NCBI RefSeq assembly: GCF_025997855.1
Contig: NZ_AP026560.1
Location: 1,638,001-1,702,000 of the forward strand
Origin: Deinococcus aetherius
Lineage (GTDB): Bacteria > Deinococcota > Deinococci > Deinococcales > Deinococcaceae
Direction: 5' to 3'
Length of the DNA: 64,000 nucleotides
Part shown: positions 48,487 to 59,987 of the stretch, in pieces
Position numbering within the stretch: position 1 is the first letter of the stretch
How the letters are laid out: each line of letters starts with the position of its first letter
The notes under the pieces: generated by a model
What the model was told of the DNA's origin: nothing
The model's database searches: none
What the model saw: the letters and a program-made list of their open reading frames with translations, nothing else
Program-made: the position numbers and the translations under genes

Positions 48487-50187
48487 ATGGTCGAGGGAAA
48501 GGGATGGAGAGCGGAGAGCGGGACGACGCGCGGGCGGGGGGCCGGGCTGCTGCTGCTGCTGAGTCTGGGGTTGATGGGATGTAGCCGGACGGGGTCGGTG
48601 CCCCCCGCCGGGGTCGCCGCTCACCCGGGATTGCAGCTTGAGGCGGAGGCGGGGGCCATTACCGCCAGCCTGACCCCCCAGACCGTCGCCGATCCGCGTG
48701 CGGGCGGACGGATCATCAACGACCCCGACGCGAGCGGCGGCCAGGCCGTCGTTTTGCTGGGCACCAACGACAACGTCGAGTTCGCCGTGCCGTCCTCCCT
48801 TCAGGCGGGGCGCTACACCGTTTCGGTGCGCGGGCGGGGAGAGGCGCACGAGGGCTGGCCCATCGTGGACCTGAACGACACGGGGCAGCAGCGCATGGCA
48901 GTGGCGACGCTCGACTCGGCGACCTACGTGACCCGCTCCTTCGGGGAGTTCGACCTGACGCCCGGAGAGGTGCTCAACCTGTCGTTCATCAACGACCTGT
49001 ACGGGGGGCCCGGCCAGGACCGCAACGCCGTCGTCGATTACCTCGTCATCGAGCCCGTGGGGACGACGCCCGCCAACCGGCCGCCCACGGTGACCCTGCG
49101 ACCGCTCGACAACGGGAACCTGACCGGGGCGGACGGCTCGACCTTCGAGGACGAGCACAACGTCCTGCTGGAGGCCGACGCCTCGGACCCGGACGGCACG
49201 GTGGCCCGGGTCGAGTTCTTCGCGGGCGACGTGAAGATCGGCGAGGACACCAGCGCGCCCTACCGTCTGGTCCACAGCCAGGAGCGCGACCAGCCCCTCG
49301 CGGGCCCCACCCCGGTCACCTACTCGGCGCGGGTGACGGACGACCGGGGGGCCGTGACGACCTCGGCGCCCGTCGGGATCGTCACCCGTTCGCGGGGTTA
49401 CGACCCGGCCAGCCCGCTCCCCCTGCGCGCGGTCAACTTCGGGGGACCGGCGACGGCGGTCAGCAAGTTCCACTGCTCCTTCTGCCTGAACGGGGTGTTC
49501 TTCGACGCCGGGGACGCGGGGGGCTGGACCACCAACGGCACCGTCCAGAGCATCAACGTCGCCCCCGTTCCTCCCATCCTGAGCCCGGAGCGGGAAGAAC
49601 TCATGCGCGGCGCCGTCTCGCGTCCCGGCGGGCTGGAGGTGGGCGTGCCCGTGCCGAACGCCGCCTACGAGGTGTACCTGTGGGTGCGTTCGGAGGGCGC
49701 GGACCCCTACGACATCCAGATGGAGGGCCGCAGCGTCTCCCGCTTCGACCCCCGGGAGGCGGGCGTCTGGAGCAAGCTCGGTCCCTTCCCGGTCACGGTG
49801 GGTGACGGCGTGCTGAACGTGGCGAGCACCGGCACCGCGACCGCCAGCTTCTCGGCCATCGAGGTCTGGCGGGTCAGGCAGCCCGGCGAGACCCCGCCGA
49901 GCGTCGCCTTCAACCCCGTGCCCGAGTACGCCCCCTACCCCGGGACCGCCCTGCCGCTGACCGTAGAGGCCTCCTCCGCGAGCGGCACCGTCGAGAAGGT
50001 CGAGTTCTACGCCAAGGGGCCGTCCCCGTCGAGCCGCGCCCTGAAGCTCGGGGAGGACAGAACCGCCCCCTTCAGCCTGGCGTGGCAGAACGCCCCCGCC
50101 GGGTACTACTCCCTGATCGCGCGGGCCACCGACAGTGCTGGACTCTCCTCGACGACGGAGACGAAAGTCATTATCCAGGCCCCGTAG
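48487..50187 (+). CDS. lipoprotein with CBM60-like, Ig-like and malectin-like modules (copy 1)
   Basis: A 566-residue surface lipoprotein. The signal ends at C32 in SLGLMGC. Residues about 48-192 resemble calcium-dependent xylan-binding modules (CBM36/60 type), with the telling FINDLYGGPGQDRNAVVDYLVIE. An Ig-like domain follows (about 200-305, ADASDPDGTVARVEFFAGDVKIGEDTSAPY), then a malectin-like domain (about 315-470, RAVNFGG.. SFSAIEVW) and a second Ig-like domain. It probably binds polysaccharide at the cell surface. There is no catalytic module. A paralogue follows directly. Confidence 0.8.
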   Translation: MVEGKGWRAESGTTRGRGAGLLLLLSLGLMGCSRTGSVPPAGVAAHPGLQLEAEAGAITASLTPQTVADPRAGGRIINDPDASGGQAVVLLGTNDNVEFAVPSSLQAGRYTVSVRGRGEAHEGWPIVDLNDTGQQRMAVATLDSATYVTRSFGEFDLTPGEVLNLSFINDLYGGPGQDRNAVVDYLVIEPVGTTPANRPPTVTLRPLDNGNLTGADGSTFEDEHNVLLEADASDPDGTVARVEFFAGDVKIGEDTSAPYRLVHSQERDQPLAGPTPVTYSARVTDDRGAVTTSAPVGIVTRSRGYDPASPLPLRAVNFGGPATAVSKFHCSFCLNGVFFDAGDAGGWTTNGTVQSINVAPVPPILSPEREELMRGAVSRPGGLEVGVPVPNAAYEVYLWVRSEGADPYDIQMEGRSVSRFDPREAGVWSKLGPFPVTVGDGVLNVASTGTATASFSAIEVWRVRQPGETPPSVAFNPVPEYAPYPGTALPLTVEASSASGTVEKVEFYAKGPSPSSRALKLGEDRTAPFSLAWQNAPAGYYSLIARATDSAGLSSTTETKVIIQAP

Positions 50188-50208
50188 GAGGCTTCGCAGC
50201 CTGCCCCG

Positions 50209-50230
50209 CCCCCACCTCGCGTGGGGGTTT
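50209..50230 (+). terminator. terminator after first CBM lipoprotein
   Basis: CCCCCAC-CTCGC-GTGGGGG followed by TTT. The stem is identical to the one after the second paralogue. Confidence 0.7.
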
Positions 50231-50333
50231 CGCCTTCCGGGATGGCCTCCCCCGGCCGGGCCCTCTACCGTTCCTGAAGCTCCCGGGGGTATGACATAAC
50301 CCTGACTGGGGGAGAAGGGGTTGTGAGCTTTTC

Positions 50334-50339
50334 TACGGT
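50334..50339 (+). promoter_or_regulatory. -10 element of second CBM lipoprotein gene
   Basis: TACGGT about 91 bases before the ATG, mirroring copy 1. Confidence 0.4.
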
Positions 50340-50430
50340 TAGTGTAGGGTGAGGGCAGTTCCGGAAGTGATGAGTGGACGTCACCATCGGCTGCTCCCGT
50401 TGGTCTTATGGGAACGAAAAGGGGAAGAGG

Positions 50431-52146
50431 ATGACCGAAACAAGAAAGGGCGTGACGGGAAGCTCTTCACGCTCGCAGAGACGAAAGCTGGGAACGGGCG
50501 CGGGGCTGCTGCTGCTGAGCGTGGTGTTGATGGGGTGCAGCCAGCAGGCCGGGGTGCCCGCCGTGACGAACACCCTGCCCCTGGAAGCCGAGGAAGGCAG
50601 CATCCAGGCGTACACAACCCCACAGACCGTTGCCGACCCCCGCAACGGCGGCCGGATCATCAACGATCCCAACGCCAGCGGCGGCAGGGCGGTCATCCTC
50701 CTGGGCACCAACGACAACGTGCGCTTCGTGGTTCCCGGCAGCGTCAAGGCCGGGCGGTACAGCGTCTCGGTGCGCGGGCGGGGTGAGAACTTCCAGGGCT
50801 GGCCCACCGTGGACCTCAACGACGCCGCGCAAAGACGGCTGGCGGTGGCGACGCTGGACTCGGCGACGTACGTGACCCGCAAGTTCGGGGACTTCGACCT
50901 GAAGCCGGGGCAGGTGTTCAACCTGTCGTTCATCAACGACCTGTACGAGGGACGGGGCAAGGACCGCAACGCCATCGTCGACTACCTCGTGATCGAGCCT
51001 GTGCAAAGCACGCCGTCCCCAGTCAACCAGGCGCCCACGGTGACCCTGGGGACCCTCGAAAACGGGGTCTTGCTCCCCTCCACGCTTCCCCAAAGCTACT
51101 TCGTCGACGACAACAACATCATCCTGAAGGCCGACGCCTCGGACCCGGACGGCAAGATCGCCAGGGTCGAGTTCTACTTCGGGGTGAGCAAGATCGGCGA
51201 GGACACCACCGCGCCCTATACCTTCGCGTACCCGCGTAACAACGACATCGACACCACCTTCCAGGGCACCTTCACGGCGCGGGCCGTGGACGACCGGGGA
51301 GCGGCCGCCACGTCAGAGGAACGCTCGGCGAGTTTCTACTCGGGCAGCTCCTTGAACCCGGTGTTGCGCGCGATCAACTTCGGCGGCGAGGGCGTGCAGA
51401 CGCAGAGCTACGAGCCACTGTTCCTCGGGCCGAACTTCTCGGCGGGCAACCGGGCGGGGATCACGACGAACGGCACGCCCACGGTCCTGCCCACGAGCGT
51501 GCCGCTCCAGCCTGCCGCTGACGCCGACCGCGAGGCCCTGGTCCGCAGCGCGCTGTCGCGTCACGGGGGGCTGGAGGTGAACGTGCCGGTTCCCAACGCT
51601 CCCTACAGCGTCTACCTGTGGGTACGGGCCGAGGACGCGACCGCCTACGGCATCCGGATGGAGGGCCAGGAGGTCGGCCGCTTCGCCCCCGGTGAGGCGG
51701 GGCAGTGGAAGCGGGTGGGGCCGTTCAACCTCACGGTGAGTGACGGGGTGTTGAACGTGGCAAGCGCAGGCACCGCCACGGCCAACTTCTCGGCCATCGA
51801 GATTTACCGCAGATCGCAGGCGGGGGACACGCTGCCGACGGTGGCCTTCAACCCCACGCCTCCCGTCTCCAATGTTGGCGGTCAGCCTCTCACGCTCACG
51901 GCGAACGCTTCGGACCCGGAAGGCGTCGCGCGGGTCGAGTTCTTCGCCTATCCCTACGGTGGCGGCGGCACCCCGGTTCAGAAGATCGGCGAGGCCACGA
52001 GCGCGCCCTACACCGTCGTGTGGCAAAATACACCGGCCAGCGGCCTTTACGGCATCCTGGCCATCGCCACCGATAACACGGGGGTCTCCTCCGAGCAGGG
52101 GGCAGCCCGGAGAGGCGGCACTTTCGTGTCCTTTTCCTCCCCGTAA
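50431..52146 (+). CDS. lipoprotein with CBM60-like, Ig-like and malectin-like modules (copy 2)
   Basis: A 571-residue paralogue with the same domain order as copy 1. The lipobox cysteine is at residue 36 (VVLMGC), the calcium-site segment is FINDLYEGRGKDRNAIVDYLVIE, the Ig repeats are ADASDPDGKIARVEFYFGVSKIGEDTTAPY and ASDPEGVARVEFFAYPYGG, and the malectin-like part is RAINFGG.. NFSAIEIY. It has its own promoter and terminator, so it is an independent unit. GGGAAGAGG precedes the ATG. Confidence 0.8.
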   Translation: MTETRKGVTGSSSRSQRRKLGTGAGLLLLSVVLMGCSQQAGVPAVTNTLPLEAEEGSIQAYTTPQTVADPRNGGRIINDPNASGGRAVILLGTNDNVRFVVPGSVKAGRYSVSVRGRGENFQGWPTVDLNDAAQRRLAVATLDSATYVTRKFGDFDLKPGQVFNLSFINDLYEGRGKDRNAIVDYLVIEPVQSTPSPVNQAPTVTLGTLENGVLLPSTLPQSYFVDDNNIILKADASDPDGKIARVEFYFGVSKIGEDTTAPYTFAYPRNNDIDTTFQGTFTARAVDDRGAAATSEERSASFYSGSSLNPVLRAINFGGEGVQTQSYEPLFLGPNFSAGNRAGITTNGTPTVLPTSVPLQPAADADREALVRSALSRHGGLEVNVPVPNAPYSVYLWVRAEDATAYGIRMEGQEVGRFAPGEAGQWKRVGPFNLTVSDGVLNVASAGTATANFSAIEIYRRSQAGDTLPTVAFNPTPPVSNVGGQPLTLTANASDPEGVARVEFFAYPYGGGGTPVQKIGEATSAPYTVVWQNTPASGLYGILAIATDNTGVSSEQGAARRGGTFVSFSSP

Positions 52147-52175
52147 GCCGTCGCCCGCCACCCATTCTGTCCCCG

Positions 52176-52200
52176 ACCCCCACCCCGCGTGGGGGTCTTT
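52176..52200 (+). terminator. terminator after second CBM lipoprotein
   Basis: CCCCCAC-CCCGC-GTGGGGG followed by TCTTT. Confidence 0.7.
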
Positions 52201-52254
52201 GCCTGTCTTGCCGTTCCTGCACCGAGGCACAGACGCCCTCACCCCCCGCTGCCC

Positions 52255-52260
52255 TATCAT
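52255..52260 (+). promoter_or_regulatory. -10 element of response regulator gene
   Basis: TATCAT seven bases before the ATG at 52268. GGAGGG lies in the same spacer. Confidence 0.45.
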
Positions 52261-52266
52261 GGAGGG

Positions 52267-52672
<406 letters not shown>

Positions 52673-52673
52673 C

Positions 52674-55049
<2,376 letters not shown>

Positions 55050-55062
55050 GGACCAGTCCGAG

Positions 55063-55098
55063 AGGAGGCTCCCAGGATTCAAACCGGAGCCTCCTTTT
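55063..55098 (+). terminator. terminator after PBP gene
   Basis: GGAGGCTCC (55064-55072) pairs perfectly with GGAGCCTCC (55086-55094), followed by TTTT. Confidence 0.85.
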
Positions 55099-55171
55099 CC
55101 GCTGCCCCAGGACGCTCCTTCTCACATCCCTGTCACGCGGCGGCAAGGCACCGGGCGGCATCATGCGGCCC

Positions 55172-55570
55172 ATGAGACACGCTCCCCTCCTCACGCTGCT
55201 GCTGGCCCTCGGCACCCCGGACGCGGGGGCGCGGGTGCGGCTCGGAGAACTCCTGCCCTCCCACCCCTGGACCTCCGGCGAGCGCGAGGTCGTCGTCGTG
55301 TACTCGCACGACTGCGGTGACCTGGGCGACCTGTGGGGGGCGGTGCTAGGCGCCGGGCTGCCCGTGCGCGCCGTGAACGCCGAGGACGTGCCCGCTCCGG
55401 CGCCGAAGGGCGTCAACGTGTGGCGAGGCCCGGAGGCGACCGCCTTCGCCCGCGCGCTGCGGGTGGGGGCCTACCCGACCGTGCTGCTTGTGCGAGAGGG
55501 GCGGGTGCTGAACGCCTGGGAGGGGAATTTCGGGGGGAATCTGGGGCTGGTGGGGACAGCGGGGCGCTGA
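55172..55570 (+). CDS. secreted thioredoxin-like protein with one cysteine
   Basis: A 132-residue protein with a signal peptide (HAPLLTLLLALGTPDAGA) and a thioredoxin-like layout: VVVVYSHDCGDLGDLW near the start of the fold and ALRVGAYPTVLLVREGRVLNAWEG with the cis-proline. CxxC is reduced to a single cysteine (SHDCGDLG), so disulfide exchange would be monothiol. An in-frame ATG at 55163 is possible. Confidence 0.65.
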   Translation: MRHAPLLTLLLALGTPDAGARVRLGELLPSHPWTSGEREVVVVYSHDCGDLGDLWGAVLGAGLPVRAVNAEDVPAPAPKGVNVWRGPEATAFARALRVGAYPTVLLVREGRVLNAWEGNFGGNLGLVGTAGR

Positions 55571-55572
55571 CG

Positions 55573-55672
55573 TTTTTCTCCCCTTGCGGGTGACTGGCAG
55601 AGCCGCGCAGCGGATTGGTACAGCTCGGCAGGAGAGGGCCGGGGTGACTTGCAAAGCTGCTTGCAGAGGGGG
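55573..55672. repeat. GC-rich repeat elements in 353-base gap (left part)
   Basis: Contains GACTGGCAGAGCCGCGCAGCGG and then GACTTGCAAAGCTGCTTGCAGAGGGGG, matching the GACTTnCAAAGCTGC pattern of the element at 43707. The whole 55571-55923 gap shows repeats plus the ccdA promoter, and no gene. Confidence 0.6.
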
Positions 55673-55744
55673 CGTCTGACCAGCCTGGAGTTCAGCAAGA
55701 CGCCCGGCCTTGTCTCTCCGACGCGCGCCACATGGCGTTTGCAT

Positions 55745-55813
55745 TCACCCCCTCTTCTGGGGAGTTTTACAAGTCCCAGCCTCCCCCGCAAGGGGGGAGG
55801 AGCAAAAAACCCC
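55745..55813. repeat. GC-rich hairpin repeat (right part of gap)
   Basis: CCTCCCCCGCAAGGGGGGAGG followed by AGCAAAAAAC. It matches the hairpin at 63319-63339 apart from the loop. Confidence 0.65.
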
Positions 55814-55911
55814 CGGCTAACTTCCTATGGCACATCAAGCGTTCCAGGGGGAGAGGCAAAGACCAGGACGGGCCCTCTTCCCTGGGGACAGCCCTCCCCC
55901 TCCTCCCGGGC

Positions 55912-55917
55912 TAGACT
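55912..55917 (+). promoter_or_regulatory. -10 element of ccdA
   Basis: TAGACT six bases before the ATG at 55924. Confidence 0.55.
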
Positions 55918-55923
55918 CGCCCC

Positions 55924-56607
<684 letters not shown>

Positions 56608-56609
56608 GG

Positions 56610-56689
56610 GGTGAGTGGGAAGTGATCAGGGGTGAGTGGGAGAAGACGGGCCACCCAACCACTGACCACTCACCACTCCCCACTCACCG
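56610..56689. repeat. facing heptad arrays between ccdA and ccmA
   Basis: Left arm units GGTGAGT, GGGAAGT, GATCAGG, GGTGAGT, GGGAGAA (56610-56644). Right arm units CTGACCA, CTCACCA, CTCCCCA, CTCACCG (56662-56689). The arms are complementary over about 30 bases with some five mismatches, so the junction can form a long hairpin. Confidence 0.8.
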
Positions 56690-57323
56690 CCATGCCCTCC
56701 AGCTCCGCGACCTCTGGCTGCGTCTTGGCCGCGAGGTCATCCTGCGCGGCGTGAACCTCGATGTCCCTGTCGGTGATGGGCTCACCCTGCTCGGCGAGAA
56801 CGGGGCGGGCAAGACGACGCTCCTGCGGGTCCTCGCCTCGGGGCTGCGGCCCACCCGAGGGGAGGGGCGGGTGCTGGGCTTCGACCTGCGGGACGGGCGG
56901 GCGGTGCGCGAGTGCGTTCACCTGATGCCGGTGGACGGCGGGCTGTACCCCGACCTGACGGGCGAGGAGAATCTGGACTTCGCGTTGCAGATGCACGGGC
57001 AGTCCGGGGACGCGGCGGGGGCGCTGCGGCGGGTGGGGCTTACGCGGGCCGCCACCCGCCGCGTCCGGTTCCTGTCAGCGGGGATGCGCAAGCGGCTCGC
57101 CCTGGCCCGCGCTCACCTCCTCGCGCGGCCCGTCACGCTGGTCGACGAGCCCTTCGCCAACCTCGACGAGGGGGGGCGGGAACTCACCCTGGAGTTGCTC
57201 GGCGACCTCGCGGCGCAGGGCGTGACGCTGGTGATCGCCGCGCACGAACCTCACCTCGCGCGGCGGGTGGCGCCCCGGGCGGTGCGGCTGGTCGGCGGGA
57301 AGGTGGAGGACCGTGGAACGTAG
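56622..57323 (+). CDS. ccmA: haem ABC exporter ATP-binding protein CcmA
   Basis: About 233 residues. The ABC ATPase has Walker A GENGAGKTTLLR, signature LSAGMRKRLALARAHLL, and Walker B VTLVDEPFANLDE. It energises the CcmABCD complex that releases haem-loaded CcmE. The start is uncertain. GTG at 56622 is the only in-frame start upstream of the first strand, and it makes the heptad repeats encode the N-terminus (HPTTDHSPLPTHRHA). Confidence 0.88.
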   Translation: MIRGEWEKTGHPTTDHSPLPTHRHALQLRDLWLRLGREVILRGVNLDVPVGDGLTLLGENGAGKTTLLRVLASGLRPTRGEGRVLGFDLRDGRAVRECVHLMPVDGGLYPDLTGEENLDFALQMHGQSGDAAGALRRVGLTRAATRRVRFLSAGMRKRLALARAHLLARPVTLVDEPFANLDEGGRELTLELLGDLAAQGVTLVIAAHEPHLARRVAPRAVRLVGGKVEDRGT

Positions 57324-57390
57324 GGCGTGGGGCGTGGAGAAGCAGAGCGATCCGACCACGCTCCACAGTCCAGCCTCCACCGTCCGCCCG
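57313..57390. repeat. facing heptad arrays at ccmA-ccmB junction
   Basis: Left units GTGGAAC, GTAGGGC, GTGGGGC, GTGGAGA (57313-57340). Right units CCACGCT, CCACAGT, CCAGCCT, CCACCGT (57356-57383), running on to 57390. They are in inverted orientation and translated as the N-terminus of CcmB. Confidence 0.8.
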
Positions 57391-58074
57391 GCCCTCACCC
57401 TCGCCGCCAAGGACCTGCGGGTCGCCGGGCGCACGCGGGACACGCTGCTCGCCACGGCCTTCTTCGCGGGGCTGGTGCTCCTCGTGCTGGGGCTGGCACT
57501 CGGGGGGGACGGGACGGCGCGCACGCCCCCGCAGACGGCGGGCGTCGCGGCGGGGGCGGTGTGGACGGCCCTCGCGCTCGCGGCGGCAGTGGGGGCGCAG
57601 CGGGCCTTCGCGCAGGAGCAGGAGGCGGGGGCGCTGGAACAGCTTCTCCTCTACCCTGGAGCGCACGGGGCGCTGTACGTGGGCAAGCTGCTGGGGGTGC
57701 TGGGTCCCCTCTTTCTCGTCGCGGCGTTCACCCTCCCGGCGGGCCTGATCCTCTTCGGGGCGGCGGGCGCGGGGCGGGCGGTGCCGTGGGGGGCCCTCGC
57801 GCTCCTCACCGCCCTGGGAGTCGTCGGCTTCGCGGCGGGGACGACCTTTTACGGCTCGATCACGGTGAACCTGCGGGCGCGCGAGGCGCTGCTCCCCGCA
57901 CTCGCCTTCCCCATCCTGGTGCCCGTGGTGATCGCCAGCGTCAAGGCGACCACGCTGCTGCTGACGGGCGGGTGGACGCCGGAGGTCACGACCTGGGTGG
58001 TGTTCCTCGCGGCCTTCGACCTGGGGACGGTCATCCTGGCGACATTGCTGTTCGGGTTCGCCGTGGAGGGGTAG
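57313..58074 (+). CDS. ccmB: haem exporter permease CcmB
   Basis: A 253-residue permease with six hydrophobic segments. The family blocks are FAQEQEAGALEQLLLYPGAHGALYVGKLLGVL and GFAAGTTFYGSITVNLRAREALLPALAFPILVPVVIA. GTG at 57313 overlaps the ccmA stop by 11 bases. The first 30 residues (RAWGVEKQSDPTTLHSPAS) are repeat-derived and unlikely to matter for function. Confidence 0.9.
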   Translation: MERRAWGVEKQSDPTTLHSPASTVRPALTLAAKDLRVAGRTRDTLLATAFFAGLVLLVLGLALGGDGTARTPPQTAGVAAGAVWTALALAAAVGAQRAFAQEQEAGALEQLLLYPGAHGALYVGKLLGVLGPLFLVAAFTLPAGLILFGAAGAGRAVPWGALALLTALGVVGFAAGTTFYGSITVNLRAREALLPALAFPILVPVVIASVKATTLLLTGGWTPEVTTWVVFLAAFDLGTVILATLLFGFAVEG

Positions 58075-58082
58075 GCGCCCGG

Positions 58083-58088
58083 TACAGT
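58083..58088 (+). promoter_or_regulatory. -10 element of LRR gene
   Basis: TACAGT seven bases before the ATG at 58096. It marks a separate transcription start inside the ccm locus. Confidence 0.5.
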
Positions 58089-58095
58089 GTGACCC

Positions 58096-59058
58096 ATGCT
58101 CGCAAACGGGGAGAAAGTCGGCACGGACGGCCTGAACCACCAGCACACGACCGGGGCACGCGGCCACGAGTTGCTCGCCCTCCTCGGAAACGACCCCTCC
58201 GCCCGGCCCGATCACCTCAACCTGAACGGCTGCCACCTCCACGCCCTGCCCGAGAGCCTGTGGCGCTGCAAGGGCGCCCGGGTCCTGAGCGTGTACGACA
58301 ACGGGCTGACGGCGGTGCCCGAGTGGGTCTGGGACCTGACGCGGCTCACCACCCTGAACCTCTCGGCGAACCGGCTGACCGAACTCTCCGCCGGGCTGGG
58401 CAGGCTGACCGAGTTGCAGATGCTCGACCTCGGCCACAACGAATTAAGTTCGCTGCCCGACGTGTTCGCCGAGTTGCGCGGGTTGCGGTTTGTGTACCTG
58501 AGCAATAATCGGCTGACCGGGCTGCCGGACTCTCTGGGGCGCCTGGGCTCGCTGGTCTACCTCAACGTCACGGACAACGCCCTGACGGCTCTGCCGGAGT
58601 GGCTGGGCGAGTTGGGGAGCCTCGCCGAGTTCCGCGCTTACAACAATGCCCTCACGTCCCTGCCCGCCTCGCTGGGAGAACTGACCGGGTTGCGGGAACT
58701 GCACGCCATGAACAACCGCCTGACCAGCCTGCCGCCCGAGTTGGGAGGCTGCGCCCGGCTGGGCAAGCTGATGTTACAGGGCAACGCGCTCACGGCACTG
58801 CCCGACGAGATCGGAAAACTTGGCGCACTTGCCGAGCTGGACCTCCGGTTCAACAACCTGACGAGCCTGCCCTCTTCCCTGGCCGAACTGGAGGGCCTGC
58901 GCTTCCTCGACCTGCGGGCGAACGGGCTGACGGCGGTGCCGGAGGGGCTGGCCTTCCTCCCGGGGCTGGAGAGGCTGGACCTGCGCTGGAACTGTCTGTC
59001 CTCCCTGCCCCCCGCGTTCCGGCGGCTGGAGGAGCGGGGTTGCCTGCTCTACACCTGA
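58096..59058 (+). CDS. leucine-rich repeat protein
   Basis: A 320-residue protein composed of about 12 perfect 23-residue repeats from residue 42 onward, each LxLxxNxLTxLPxxLxxLxxLxx. No signal peptide and no other domain. The repeats are of the small bacterial type and form a protein-binding solenoid. It has its own leaderless promoter and interrupts the ccm genes, with no obvious link to cytochrome assembly. Confidence 0.9.
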   Translation: MLANGEKVGTDGLNHQHTTGARGHELLALLGNDPSARPDHLNLNGCHLHALPESLWRCKGARVLSVYDNGLTAVPEWVWDLTRLTTLNLSANRLTELSAGLGRLTELQMLDLGHNELSSLPDVFAELRGLRFVYLSNNRLTGLPDSLGRLGSLVYLNVTDNALTALPEWLGELGSLAEFRAYNNALTSLPASLGELTGLRELHAMNNRLTSLPPELGGCARLGKLMLQGNALTALPDEIGKLGALAELDLRFNNLTSLPSSLAELEGLRFLDLRANGLTAVPEGLAFLPGLERLDLRWNCLSSLPPAFRRLEERGCLLYT

Positions 59059-59062
59059 GCGG

Positions 59063-59770
59063 TCAGGAATCCCCCGCCACCAGCAGCACCGCCCGCCCGT
59101 CGTGGTCCCCGGTCGTCTCGGTCGGCGTGTCGATCCGCGAGCCCAGGTCCACGTACCCGGCCCGCTTGAACACGGTGCGGGCACTGAGCTTGTCCGCCAG
59201 GTCCTCGCGGGCGACCCCGAAGGAGCGGTAGGAGTGGCCGGGGCGGGGCAGCAGGCGGACACCCTCCAGGCTGAAGGCGCCGGTGAAGGCGTACCCGTTC
59301 ATCACGGGAATCGGCCCGAAGATGCGCCCGTGGTTGTTGGGCACGAAAAAGGGGGCGTCGCTGAACGCCTCGCCCGGCCCGGTGGGCAGCATGGGGTAGA
59401 GCTTCCCGCCCACCTCCCCGAAATACCCGGTGCTGTGCCCGCCCCTGGGCCCGTACCCGGCGGCGATCATGGCGGCGAGGAGGCGGGTGGTGGCCTCCTG
59501 CGGCGAACGGGCCGCGCGGTCGATCAGGAGGACGTTGACCGGCTCGCGCAGGGTGCGCCCGCCGACCTTCTCCCCGAGCCAGGTGGCGGGCATGAGGTCC
59601 CCCGTGATCATCCAGCGCCCGACCTCCCCGATGTCGGGGACGGACACGGGCGCGCCCCCAGGGCGGGAGGTGGAGGGGTCGGGAAGGGACGCGGCGGGCG
59701 TGGAGGCTGATGGGGCGCAGGCGGTCAACGCCAGGGCGGCGGTCAGGGTCAGGGCGCGGCCGGAATTCAT
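59063..59770 (-). CDS. lipoprotein of unknown function, possibly LssY_C-like
   Basis: A 235-residue protein with a lipoprotein signal ending at cysteine in ALALTAC. The mature part (PVNVLLIDRAARSPQEATTRLLAAMIAAGY and NNHGRIFGP) faintly recalls LssY C-terminal domains, which are of unknown role. It points against the ccm genes and ends four bases after the LRR gene. GGAGG is seven bases before the ATG. Confidence 0.6.
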   Translation of the reverse strand: MNSGRALTLTAALALTACAPSASTPAASLPDPSTSRPGGAPVSVPDIGEVGRWMITGDLMPATWLGEKVGGRTLREPVNVLLIDRAARSPQEATTRLLAAMIAAGYGPRGGHSTGYFGEVGGKLYPMLPTGPGEAFSDAPFFVPNNHGRIFGPIPVMNGYAFTGAFSLEGVRLLPRPGHSYRSFGVAREDLADKLSARTVFKRAGYVDLGSRIDTPTETTGDHDGRAVLLVAGDS

Positions 59771-59987
59771 GGGGGAACCTCCGCTTGGCAGCTCGACGGG
59801 TCCGGGAGTGGACGACGGTAGGGCAGGTTCACCGTACCTCATCCGCAGAGGCGACCCCCTCCCCACCTCGGCAGGGGGACACTCGCACTTGCCCCGTCCG
59901 CGCCAGGACGCGATTCTGTGCCCACGAAAGCAGGCCGCCCCCGGGTCACGGTGACCCTCACGGGCGCGGTTCAGAATGGGGTTCGAC

